Source: CAZWRF01 sp964636095
GTDB taxonomy: Bacteria; Patescibacteriota; Minisyncoccia; JAHISW01; Tagabacteraceae
Reading direction: 5' to 3'
Length of the DNA: 15,040 nt
Assembly: GCA_964636095.1 (NCBI GenBank)
Contig: CAZWRF010000018.1
Span: 1-15,040 of the forward strand
Under the pieces are notes generated by a model, which saw nothing but the letters and a program-made list of their open reading frames with translations, was not told where the DNA came from and did no database searches. A program made the position numbers and the translations under genes. The number at the start of each line of letters is the position of its first letter. Positions within the stretch are counted from its first letter, which is position 1. Of this stretch, positions 8,276 to 15,040 are shown piece after piece.

Positions 8276-8767
8276 TTAAACTTCCGATACGTTGATACGG
8301 ATGCCCCCCGTCTCATGAGATCCCTTCAACGGGAGAGAAACAACCAAAACTCCGTTTTTCATCTTGGCTTCGGCCCTGGAAGAATCCACTTCGGCGGGAA
8401 GAATAATTTGCCGGTAAAACTTGCCCCAATTGCACTCCTCAAGTATTTTTTCAACGTTTCCTTCCTCTTTGTTGTCGAAAACCAGCACTTGCCCATCCGG
8501 CCTTGTCCTCTGCCCTCTTATGGTGATGATGTCTCCGTCGCCTTGAATTAAAATGCTGAAATCCTGAACACCGGCGCCGGCAATTTGGGCGTAAATTATA
8601 ATAGAGTTTGGATTCTGAAAAATATCAACGTTCAACTGCGCGTCGTCGATGTTTTCTTTGGGCACCGCGTTTTTAACCTGGTCTTCAACGCTCTGCTGTT
8701 GAACGTTTTCAGTGGACGGCAAGTTTATTTTTTTCTTTTTTAATTTTTTTAAGAAAGAACCTATCAT
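8276..8767 (-). CDS. Hsp20/alpha-crystallin family small heat-shock protein
   Basis: The 163-residue product has an alpha-crystallin-like domain at about residues 44-150: the DIFQNPNSIIIYAQIAG strand pair, the FSILIQGDGDIITIRGQR strands, then WGKFYRQIILPAEVD and the diagnostic A-x-x-K-x-N-GVL segment (AKMKNGVLVVSLP, from about residue 134). A C-terminal I-R-I/V tail (GIRINV) resembles the I-x-I motif that drives oligomer assembly. The N-terminus is unusual: KKLKKKK within the first 13 residues, then a polar Gln/Glu-rich segment, with no signal peptide. Family members are ATP-independent holdase chaperones that bind unfolding proteins in the cytoplasm. The Lys-rich start could give membrane or nucleic-acid contact, which is only inference. 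It stands 23 nt before the cohesin-domain gene and after an 84-nt gap from the phosphorylase gene, suggesting its own promoter. No Shine-Dalgarno site is visible. Confidence 0.88.
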   Translation of the reverse strand: MIGSFLKKLKKKKINLPSTENVQQQSVEDQVKNAVPKENIDDAQLNVDIFQNPNSIIIYAQIAGAGVQDFSILIQGDGDIITIRGQRTRPDGQVLVFDNKEEGNVEKILEECNWGKFYRQIILPAEVDSSRAEAKMKNGVLVVSLPLKGSHETGGIRINVSEV

Positions 8768-8774
8768 TACTTAT

Positions 8775-8803
8775 ATTATAAACTATCGGCCAGCTTTAAT
8801 AAA
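8775..8803 (-). promoter_or_regulatory. Candidate sigma-70-type promoter for the Hsp20 gene, possibly leaderless
   Basis: On the minus strand a perfect TATAAT (8775-8780) lies 17 bp after TTTATT (8798-8803), a weak -35 match. The -10 box ends only seven bases before the ATG at 8767, so transcription would begin at or next to the start codon. The absence of a Shine-Dalgarno site fits a leaderless mRNA. The -10 box is strong but short AT-rich matches arise easily by chance. Confidence 0.4.
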
Positions 8804-8851
8804 ATAAGTTTGTGGATAAACTGTTGACAGCTCGTGTAAAACTATGGGATT

Positions 8852-10423
8852 TTACCAGATTTTTTTCTCGTACTCCCGGACCAGGCGATGCGTGTTAAAA
8901 AACGACAAAAGTCCCATTGAATGTTTCATTTTGGAAGTCCATTCTTCTTTTCTTCCGTAATAGCACTCAACCGCATCGCTAAGCTTGTCGTACATGTCCT
9001 CCTGATTTTCGCATCCAAAAGCCAATCCGCTGTGCGCGTCCCGTTCAAATCCTTCCAGCCACCAGCCGTCGAGAATGGACAAATTCAATACGCCGTTTAA
9101 GGCGGCTTTCATGCCACTCGTTCCGCTTGCTTCGTAGCCACAAATCGGATTGTTGAGCCATACATCGCAGCCTGAAACCATGCGCCTGGCAATGTCCAGA
9201 TTATAATCATGAATCTGCGCTATCTTCACTTCCCCGCCGATTTCTTTTTCGTGTTCATAAATGGCTTCTTGGCTGCCGTTGCAAAAACTGTCATCGGGAT
9301 AGCACTTTGAAGCAAAAACGATTTGAACTTTCTCTTTGCAGATTTTTTTAAATTTTTCCAAGTCCGAAAAGATAAAAAGAGGGCGCTTGTAAGGAACAAA
9401 CCGGCGGGCAAAACCTATGGTAAGAACATCTTTCTTAAAATCGGAACCCGCTTCTTTGTTGAGCCAGCTGACAAAATTTCTTTTTTCGCCATCGCGCGCT
9501 TTTGTTAATTTGCCGTCGCTTATAAGACTCGCGGCATTCTCAAAAATCTCCGGCTTGTTTTTCCACCCTTTCAAAGATTCATCAAATAATTTTTCCATAA
9601 AATTTCCGGTCCACCGGGAGTGATAAATACCGTTGGTAACGTTTTCAAATTCAACGCCCGGAAACATTTCCCGGCATATTTCATTGTGCTTTCGCGAAAC
9701 GCTGTTCTTTTTTCCGCTCAAATTTATGGCCAGGCGCACCATGTCGACTTGTTCCGCTCCGGCAATGTTTTTAATGTCAGGGGGAATCGTTTCCCCGAAC
9801 GTTTTGTTGAACAGACTGTAATCAAAATATTCACGCCCGCTTTCCACGGGTGTGTGAATGGTAAGGCTTGTCTTGGAACGCACCAGCTCAGCATCGCGGC
9901 TGTTCTTTGACAGAAGTTCAAAAATAGACAAGGCGCAATGTCCTTCGTTCAAATGATAGCGGGAAATATTTTTATAACCCATGGCTTCAAGAGCGCGAAC
10001 TCCGCCTATACCCAGTATCACCTCCTGCCCCAGCCTGGTATACCTGTCTCCGGCGTATAAGTCTTTGGTAAGGTCCCTGTCCCACGGCTTGTTTTCGGGC
10101 AAATAACTGGTCAGAAAAAAAACCGGTACGACGTGTCTGCCCTTCCCTTTTATATTCATCTGCCAGATGCCTATTTTTACTTTGCGGTCTTCAATGCCAA
10201 CCTCAACGGTCTCGCGGCGCTTTTTCATAAAACCGGATGGGTCAAACGCTTTTTTCGCGTCATCGTCTTTGTGATACATTAGGGAAACTCCCGCAATATT
10301 AATTCCCAAATCGGCGCACGAAAAAAGCGTATCCGCGGCCAAAACCCCCAAGCCGCCGGCATAGTTGGGCATGTCGCTTATAAAAGCGAATTCGGGCGAG
10401 AAATAGGCAACCGTACTTTTCAC
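8852..10423 (-). CDS. glgP: Alpha-glucan phosphorylase (GT35), short form
   Basis: The enzyme uses inorganic phosphate and pyridoxal phosphate to release glucose-1-phosphate from the non-reducing ends of alpha-1,4-glucan. The 523-residue product carries family landmarks in order: GGLGVLAAD at 23-31, HLNEGH at 157-162, ARRFVPYKRP at 339-348, and the cofactor motif EASGTSGMK at 431-439, where K439 should bind pyridoxal phosphate. It is a short form like those I recall from archaea and candidate phyla, lacking the extra N-terminal region of the roughly 800-residue enzymes. The conserved GKAHP-type segment reads SKCYP at 372-376, keeping the lysine. The start is GTG (10421-10423), overlapping the glucoamylase stop in a GTGA junction, and an AGGA sequence four to five bases upstream is the clearest ribosome site in the window. 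There is no signal peptide, so it acts in the cytoplasm. It is the last gene of the alpha-glucan operon. Confidence 0.93.
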   Translation of the reverse strand: MKSTVAYFSPEFAFISDMPNYAGGLGVLAADTLFSCADLGINIAGVSLMYHKDDDAKKAFDPSGFMKKRRETVEVGIEDRKVKIGIWQMNIKGKGRHVVPVFFLTSYLPENKPWDRDLTKDLYAGDRYTRLGQEVILGIGGVRALEAMGYKNISRYHLNEGHCALSIFELLSKNSRDAELVRSKTSLTIHTPVESGREYFDYSLFNKTFGETIPPDIKNIAGAEQVDMVRLAINLSGKKNSVSRKHNEICREMFPGVEFENVTNGIYHSRWTGNFMEKLFDESLKGWKNKPEIFENAASLISDGKLTKARDGEKRNFVSWLNKEAGSDFKKDVLTIGFARRFVPYKRPLFIFSDLEKFKKICKEKVQIVFASKCYPDDSFCNGSQEAIYEHEKEIGGEVKIAQIHDYNLDIARRMVSGCDVWLNNPICGYEASGTSGMKAALNGVLNLSILDGWWLEGFERDAHSGLAFGCENQEDMYDKLSDAVECYYGRKEEWTSKMKHSMGLLSFFNTHRLVREYEKKIW

Positions 10424-12411
10424 AGTTCCTGCACTTTTAATTTGTAAACGGTAGGAGATTTCAGCTTTTTCAGCCTTTCCAGATATTCAATGACCGTAAG
10501 AACGAACTCGGCGTGGCTCCACGTAAGAGGACCAACCGAAACCTGCCGGCCGGTAAGAGAGTCTATCTGTTCCGACAATATTCCGGAATTCAAGGCGTAT
10601 TTTACCGTCCACTTAAGCCAGTTGTACCCCGTTTTGAGGTCTTCTTCTTTCTTTGCTTTTTTTATGTGGTATCTTGCAAGCCACAGCGTTGTTATAAACC
10701 ACGGATTGCCCGAAAGCGACTTGTCCGAGCGCCAATAATTGTCATTCTCAAACCGTCCCACCCCGCCTACCGGCATTCCGGAGCTTAAATATCTTTCCGT
10801 AATTTTCACCGCTCTTTCCAGCCGCGGGTCGTCTATGTCCAAAATATTAAAATTAAAAATTCCGAAAACACTGCTGGCGTCAACGGTGTTGTCATGCACG
10901 ATTTTCCCGCTGCTAAAATCTATCAATTTATAAAAAACACCGGTGTCTTCGTTGTAAAGATACTTCATTATGGCTTCCCTTATTTCTTCCGATGCCTGAA
11001 AATATTTATCGTGGTCCTTTTTTTCATCCAGGGCCGAAGCAAGCTGGCTCGCGGAGTAAAGAGCGGCTGATACAGTGGCGACAGTAAAAGTGGAAACGCC
11101 GAAAAGCCTCTCCCAGAGGTCGTAGCTCGGCTTTGGAAGCTTCGTTTTTTTCTCCCGAAATTCAAAAAGAAAATCAGCCGATCTTTTAACAAGAGATTCG
11201 TAAATACCCTTTAAAAATGCCGTGTCTTTTGAGCGCTTGTAATGCTCCCATAGCGCGCACAAAACAAGGGCCGTTTCGTCTTCTTGAATAGGAAGAATTT
11301 CCTTTCCGTCTTTAAACCAGGAATGCCAGGAACTGCCCAGGGAGCCGTCGGCGGAATATTTTTGAAAAAAATACCCGTTTTCATCCAGTACCTTGGAACA
11401 AAAATCAAAAAAACGCCTGGTAATATCCGAGTACCCGCTCTTATCCAAAGCCATGGCGGAAAAAGCCGCGTCTCTCATCCAAACATAGCTGTACGTGTCG
11501 TGCCCCTGGTGCAATATGTCGCTGTCGCCTGAGGCTATTATCGCCCCCCTGTTGTCGCAATGGCTTCTTATTATAAAAAGCGATTTTTTAAAAAGCTCTT
11601 CTATATCCTTGTCCAATCCGTCAAATTTAACCTTTGCTCTGTCTATCCAATCGTTCCAAAACTTTAAAGTCGTTTCAATTATAACATCGGGTTTTTTATC
11701 CAAAACATGCTCGTTTAAAACCCTTACATCCTTTAAAGTCTTGCCCGCCACTATCCAATAGGTCACGTGAAAAGTGCCTTCGGCGTCGGGGGTCTTCGTA
11801 AAACAAACGGTTGAGTCAACCGAACCGTGCTCAATAGTATTTTTGGAAAGAAGCCCGTCTTCCGCGTCTTTCCATGTCCCTTCTTTGCCTTCGGTGTTGA
11901 AGAGACCGATGCTATAATCGTCAAAACTTTTCCCGCCCACTCTGCCGGTAACCAAAAAAGTTCTTTTGCCTTTGTAGTGGACAATCGCGTTCTCCGCCGG
12001 CGCATAATAAGCTGTGTTGCCGTAGCGGTTTTCGTATATTTGAAATTGCTGGTTGAAAAAAATCTTAACCGTGCGCTTCTTTTTGCTTAAATTTTTAACG
12101 GCAATTTTTCTTATAAAAACGTCCTTTTCATTGTAAACCAAATCCAAAAAATCCAACTCTATAGCGAGTTTTTTGTTCATTGCCCTGATTTTTGAGGCCA
12201 AGGCATCAGTTTGGTAGTCGGCATCAAAAACCCAGCTTTCGTCGTTGAGCCAGCTGAAATCGCCTTCCACCCAAACGCCTATTTTGTGAGGGAAGTTAAC
12301 GTCAATATGGTTGCCCGCGTCAATTTCCGGATAATAAAAATCGCTTACCTGTCCGTATTTGTTCAGGCAAACCAAAACATTTCCGTTTCCAAGCGCAAGC
12401 TGTTTAGACAT
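10420..12411 (-). CDS. GH15 glucoamylase (glucan 1,4-alpha-glucosidase family)
   Basis: GH15 enzymes release beta-D-glucose from non-reducing ends of alpha-glucans with inversion of configuration. The 663-residue product shows the bacterial/archaeal layout: an N-terminal beta-sandwich domain (about 1-255) and a C-terminal (alpha/alpha)6 barrel (about 265-650). The barrel carries YVWMRDAAF at 309-317 for substrate binding. E434 in SYDLWERL is the likely general acid, and E614 in GILSEQ is the likely general base. These positions are close to those known from bacterial glucoamylases of similar length. There is no signal peptide, so the substrate is probably an intracellular glucan or imported maltodextrin. 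The start overlaps the DUF5752 gene by 8 nt and the stop overlaps the phosphorylase start by 4 nt, showing tight operon coupling. No good Shine-Dalgarno site precedes it, so translational coupling is likely. Trehalase and glucodextranase, which share the fold, are alternatives. Confidence 0.93.
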   Translation of the reverse strand: MSKQLALGNGNVLVCLNKYGQVSDFYYPEIDAGNHIDVNFPHKIGVWVEGDFSWLNDESWVFDADYQTDALASKIRAMNKKLAIELDFLDLVYNEKDVFIRKIAVKNLSKKKRTVKIFFNQQFQIYENRYGNTAYYAPAENAIVHYKGKRTFLVTGRVGGKSFDDYSIGLFNTEGKEGTWKDAEDGLLSKNTIEHGSVDSTVCFTKTPDAEGTFHVTYWIVAGKTLKDVRVLNEHVLDKKPDVIIETTLKFWNDWIDRAKVKFDGLDKDIEELFKKSLFIIRSHCDNRGAIIASGDSDILHQGHDTYSYVWMRDAAFSAMALDKSGYSDITRRFFDFCSKVLDENGYFFQKYSADGSLGSSWHSWFKDGKEILPIQEDETALVLCALWEHYKRSKDTAFLKGIYESLVKRSADFLFEFREKKTKLPKPSYDLWERLFGVSTFTVATVSAALYSASQLASALDEKKDHDKYFQASEEIREAIMKYLYNEDTGVFYKLIDFSSGKIVHDNTVDASSVFGIFNFNILDIDDPRLERAVKITERYLSSGMPVGGVGRFENDNYWRSDKSLSGNPWFITTLWLARYHIKKAKKEEDLKTGYNWLKWTVKYALNSGILSEQIDSLTGRQVSVGPLTWSHAEFVLTVIEYLERLKKLKSPTVYKLKVQEL

Positions 12412-12721
12412 TGTAATTTTCTTTAAGGTGGTTGTTTATCACCTTCATCGTGTCAGTTTTTGTTTTTACTTTTGCCAGCTTTTCAGCCAATACGCCGTCT
12501 TGAAGGATGTCCCCCACCCACCTGGCAAAATCGTTTTTCTCTTTGTTCACATGATAACTGAATGTTTTTCTGTCCATTTTTTTTACCACCTGTTTCAGCT
12601 CCACCAAATCTTTTATTATGGTGCCGTCGACAACCCAAAAACAATGCTCGGGAGAAGCAATAAACAAAGGCCTCTTTTGTGTTATTGTAGACATAGTGAA
12701 TAATTTACTAAATAAACTCAT
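12404..12721 (-). CDS. DUF5752 family protein, function unknown
   Basis: The 105-residue protein matches my memory of DUF5752: the FIASPEHCFWVVDG start (phenylalanine, Cys-Phe-Trp and Asp-Gly pattern), then KDLVELKQVVKKMD and a central FSYHVNKEKNDFARWV, ending with a helix starting DGVLAEKLAKV. It is predicted mostly helical, with no signal peptide or membrane segment and no recognisable catalytic motif. The family is found beside alpha-glucan genes in archaea and candidate phyla, as I recall. Here it sits between the GH57 and GH15 genes, touching the GH57 stop with no gap and overlapping the GH15 start by 8 nt. That suggests a dedicated accessory role such as glucan or enzyme binding, or regulation, which is inference. 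The start is uncertain: the ATG at 12721 abuts the upstream stop, while ATG 12694 (MSTITQKRP) would begin nearer the conserved part. Neither has a Shine-Dalgarno site. Confidence 0.8.
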   Translation of the reverse strand: MSLFSKLFTMSTITQKRPLFIASPEHCFWVVDGTIIKDLVELKQVVKKMDRKTFSYHVNKEKNDFARWVGDILQDGVLAEKLAKVKTKTDTMKVINNHLKENYNV

Positions 12722-13942
12722 TTAATTTTTTATTTTTTCCCGCGACCTTTTTTTATTTACTCTTAATTTTAAATCATTTAAAACATTCATGAAAGAGATA
12801 AAAGCTTCGTACGGGGATTCATAAGGGTTGAAATATTTGTGAACATCTCCATCCGCGAACCATTTGGTGCACATATAATAAAAATGGTCGGAAGTTTGCA
12901 TTCGCCTCCAGTCTTCAATGATATTTTCATCCTTTGTTTTTAAAACATCCTTTTCCAGGTCATAAAGTTTTTGAAAAGCGTCGTACTGCATGGGGTTTGA
13001 CCGCCAAGCGGAAAGGTCTCTTTCAACATCGGCCCAGGATACAAACTCCGGCACATCCAGTTCGCCCACAGGCTTATAGCGTTTTACCGCCTCGGTCGGA
13101 GTTACAAAATCGTTGTCCGGATGTTTCAGTATTTCTCCGGGCAGGGCCCGGAAGAAATCAAAAATTCCCGTATCCTCCCATTGATGCTCGCCGAACGTTT
13201 CGTAGTCCATGAACAAATTCACAGTATTTCCGTTCCCGTTGATTGCCGATACCCAATGGGCAAACTTATCTGCCGTTAGCGGGTGTTCTTTCCATTCTTT
13301 GCACGAAAAGCGAAACGCTATGTCATCCGACAGCTTGTAGTTTTTCAAAAGAAGCTTTATCTTCTTTCTTCCCGCCGGCCTATAAACGAAATTAGGGCTT
13401 CGCCATCCCAAAATATGGTCGGCCCCTTCCGCCAAAACTCCCTTGTATCCCATCTTCTCAACCTCTCTTGCCAGGTCGTTGTTATAGATAAGTTCGGTGT
13501 TCCTGAAAACCCGCGGTTTTTTATGGAAGAGCTTCTTTATTTTTTTTCTGTGCAATTTAATTTGCTCCCTAAATTCTTCTCTGGAGTAAAGAAGAGACAA
13601 CGAGTGGTAATAGGTTTCGCCAAGAATCTCCACCCTTCCTGTATTCACCAGGGCCCTAAAAGATTCCAGAACTTCCGGGTAAAAATTTTCCATCTGCTCA
13701 AGAACCGTACCGGAAAAGGAAAAAGACACTTTGAACTCCGGATAATTTTTCAAAAGTTCTAAAATAATCTTGTTGGCTGGCAAATAACACTTGTCCGCCA
13801 CCTTCCTGAAAATTTTTCCGTTATTGAGGTCGCTGTCAGAGGAATCATTGAAATAATCGCCGTTGCTACCAACGTCAAAGATGCGGTATTTTTTAATCCG
13901 CATTGGCTGATGAACTTGAAAATAAAAACAAACCGAAGCCAT
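12722..13942 (-). CDS. GH57 family alpha-amylase-like glycoside hydrolase
   Basis: GH57 enzymes act on alpha-1,4 or alpha-1,6 glucans by a retaining mechanism, using a (beta/alpha)7 barrel. All five family regions are visible in the 406-residue product: HQP at 11-13, GETYYHSL at 108-115, FRNTELIY at 146-153 with the likely nucleophile E150, MDYETFG at 245-251 with the likely acid/base D246, and SDHFYYM at 351-357. The length and motif spacing resemble the shorter archaeal alpha-amylases rather than the longer GH57 branching enzymes of about 520 residues or more. Alpha-amylase is therefore preferred, though 4-alpha-glucanotransferase or branching activity cannot be excluded. There is no signal peptide. 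It follows the GT4 gene by 12 nt (AATTTAAAAAAT, no Shine-Dalgarno site) and directly abuts the DUF5752 gene. The C-terminus is Lys/Arg-rich (VNKKRSREKIKN). Confidence 0.92.
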   Translation of the reverse strand: MASVCFYFQVHQPMRIKKYRIFDVGSNGDYFNDSSDSDLNNGKIFRKVADKCYLPANKIILELLKNYPEFKVSFSFSGTVLEQMENFYPEVLESFRALVNTGRVEILGETYYHSLSLLYSREEFREQIKLHRKKIKKLFHKKPRVFRNTELIYNNDLAREVEKMGYKGVLAEGADHILGWRSPNFVYRPAGRKKIKLLLKNYKLSDDIAFRFSCKEWKEHPLTADKFAHWVSAINGNGNTVNLFMDYETFGEHQWEDTGIFDFFRALPGEILKHPDNDFVTPTEAVKRYKPVGELDVPEFVSWADVERDLSAWRSNPMQYDAFQKLYDLEKDVLKTKDENIIEDWRRMQTSDHFYYMCTKWFADGDVHKYFNPYESPYEAFISFMNVLNDLKLRVNKKRSREKIKN

Positions 13943-13954
13943 ATTTTTTAAATT

Positions 13955-15040
13955 CTAAACACTGCACGGACAACTTAATAAACCGCCGTATACTTCCATG
14001 CATCTTCTGGCGGCTTCAAACCAGCTTATTTTTTCAAGCTCCTCCCTGCCGTAATCTCTAAGGCATTGATGAAGCGAGGGATGATTCAAAACGGATAAAA
14101 TTTTGTCGGCCATTTCATCGACATCCCAAAAGTCAACTTTCAGGGCGTTTTGGAGGACTTCCGAAACTCCGGAGCGCTTTGAAATAAGAACGGGGGTGCC
14201 GTTCATCAGCGACTCCAGCGGCGTAATGCCGAAGGGCTCGGAAACGGAGGGCAAAACGTAAAGGTCGGCCAGCTTATACATTTTATTCAGCTCGTCTCCT
14301 CTCAAAAAACCGGTAAAAAACACCTTGTCGGATATACCCATATACGCCGCCTCCCCTATAATCTGCCTCTCCATATCACCTGAGCCGGAGATAACAAACA
14401 TAACGTTCGGGTCGTAATCCAGAACCTTTTTGGCTGCTTTCAAAAAATAATCGGGCCCTTTTTGCAGAGTGAGCCTGCCCAAAAAAAGAACTACTTTATT
14501 TCCGGCTTTCTTGAACTGAACCAAATTATTGTCCAGTTTCAGTTGAGAAGAGTGCTCTTCCATATCTATGCCGTTGTGAACAACTTTAATTTTTTCCGGA
14601 TCAATACCGTAGTGCCTTATGATGATATTCTTGGTAAAGTTGCTGACTGCGACAATAGTATCGGCTTTTTCCATGCCCTCCTTTTCCACGTCATACACAT
14701 GGCTATTTACGACACTATCGCTGCCCGCGCGGTCAAATTCCGTGGCATGAACATGAACCACAAGAGGCTTTCCGGAAACTTTTTTCGCTTCAAGCCCCGC
14801 AAGAAACGACAGCCAGTCGTGGGCGTGGATAACATCAAAATCCTCGCTTAGAGCTATCCTTTTCGCTTCGGCGGCGTAGCGGCGAACTTCCTCAAAAAGA
14901 TTTCTCCCGTAAAGAAGCGGATTTACATTTACAAGGCCTTCTTTGTATTGCTGGGAGGTAATGTAGGGATGAATTAGAAGATCCAGCGCATGAATTTTCA
15001 CGCTGGAAGGCATGTCAGCAAAAACAAATTTCATATAGTT
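13955..15040 (-). CDS. GT4 family glycosyltransferase, glycogen/starch-synthase-like (partial, N-terminus beyond the right edge)
   Basis: The visible part has the second half of a GT-B fold enzyme. The segment VIHAHDWLSFLAG (68-80, counting from the Met at 15034) and VHATEFDRAG (95-104) are typical of the N-domain of synthase-like GT4 proteins found beside GH57 genes. The C-domain has FLGRLTLQKG (184-193), which contacts the nucleotide, and SEPFGITPLE (265-274), the E-x7-E signature (E266, E274) of retaining enzymes. The Met at 15034 is probably internal. The frame stays open to the edge, and the usual start of such proteins, with a Gly-Gly-rich acceptor loop and a first Rossmann strand, is missing. 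I therefore call the gene partial, perhaps 80-100 residues short. The likely role is elongation of an alpha-1,4-glucan from a nucleotide glucose, inferred from the operon. An unrelated GT4 sugar transferase is possible. It is the first visible gene of the operon. Confidence 0.9.
   Translation of the reverse strand, partial: NYMKFVFADMPSSVKIHALDLLIHPYITSQQYKEGLVNVNPLLYGRNLFEEVRRYAAEAKRIALSEDFDVIHAHDWLSFLAGLEAKKVSGKPLVVHVHATEFDRAGSDSVVNSHVYDVEKEGMEKADTIVAVSNFTKNIIIRHYGIDPEKIKVVHNGIDMEEHSSQLKLDNNLVQFKKAGNKVVLFLGRLTLQKGPDYFLKAAKKVLDYDPNVMFVISGSGDMERQIIGEAAYMGISDKVFFTGFLRGDELNKMYKLADLYVLPSVSEPFGITPLESLMNGTPVLISKRSGVSEVLQNALKVDFWDVDEMADKILSVLNHPSLHQCLRDYGREELEKISWFEAARRCMEVYGGLLSCPCSV

Noticed and set aside
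8101..8316. Minus-strand frame of 71 codons overlapping the cohesin gene start
   Set aside because: It overlaps the signal peptide and cohesin domain in another frame and has no features of its own.
8768..8851. Replication origin suggested by a DnaA box in an AT-rich gap
   Set aside because: There is only one box, no dnaA or dnaN gene and no cluster of AT repeats.
8824..8852. TTGACA on the plus strand as a -35 box
   Set aside because: No -10 box lies at suitable spacing and no plus-strand gene follows; the sequence leads into the phosphorylase gene in antisense.
8836..8855. GTAAAA / TTTTAC hairpin at the phosphorylase stop as a terminator
   Set aside because: The stem is only six A/T-rich pairs with an eight-base loop and no T run follows on the minus strand, so read-through into the Hsp20 gene is possible.
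1..15040. UGA recoding to glycine as in Gracilibacteria or SR1
   Set aside because: The glucoamylase gene ends in TGA at a 4-nt overlap with the next gene and its protein ends at the expected length, so TGA is a stop here.
1..15040. CRISPR arrays, tRNA or rRNA genes and insertion sequences
   Set aside because: No regularly spaced repeats, cloverleaf-like segments, rRNA-like conserved stretches or transposase motifs were seen; the strand is nearly filled with protein genes.

Overview
The window is densely coding. Every gene I can support lies on the minus strand, so transcription runs from high to low coordinates. The gene content suggests a member of the Candidate Phyla Radiation (Patescibacteria): a compact intracellular alpha-glucan cluster with a DUF5752 protein, a cohesin-domain membrane protein, and a giant LamG/DUF2341-type secreted protein, with tight spacing and few recognisable Shine-Dalgarno sites. 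The lineage is an inference from family memory, not a phylogenetic result. UGA is read as stop (the glucoamylase gene ends in TGA inside a GTGA overlap), which argues against the UGA-to-glycine code of Gracilibacteria and SR1.

Right part (8852-15040): an alpha-glucan operon. In transcription order it holds a GT4 glycosyltransferase resembling glycogen synthase (its start lies beyond the right edge), a GH57 amylase-like enzyme, a small DUF5752 protein, a GH15 glucoamylase, and a short GT35 alpha-glucan phosphorylase that starts with GTG. Junctions are 12 nt, 0 nt, an 8-nt overlap and a 4-nt overlap, so these genes are almost certainly co-transcribed. No enzyme has a visible signal peptide. The GT4 N-terminus lies outside the window and cannot be judged. 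Together they could make an alpha-1,4-glucan and break it down to glucose (GH15) or glucose-1-phosphate (phosphorylase).

Middle part (6686-8851): an 84-nt gap with a possible promoter leads into an Hsp20-type small heat-shock protein. After 23 nt comes a membrane protein with an extracellular cohesin domain, a Pro/Ala linker, Ig-like modules, one transmembrane helix and a cytoplasmic coiled coil. A strong rho-independent terminator follows.

Left part (1-6617): one open reading frame of at least 2205 codons with no stop to the left edge. It encodes a secreted modular protein: signal peptide, acidic Pro/Glu/Thr linker, tandem DUF2341 modules, a LamG-like domain, several beta-sandwich modules, a fibronectin-III-like module and three related repeats. 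No RNA gene, CRISPR array, insertion sequence or convincing plus-strand gene was found. The longest non-coding stretch is 144 bp.
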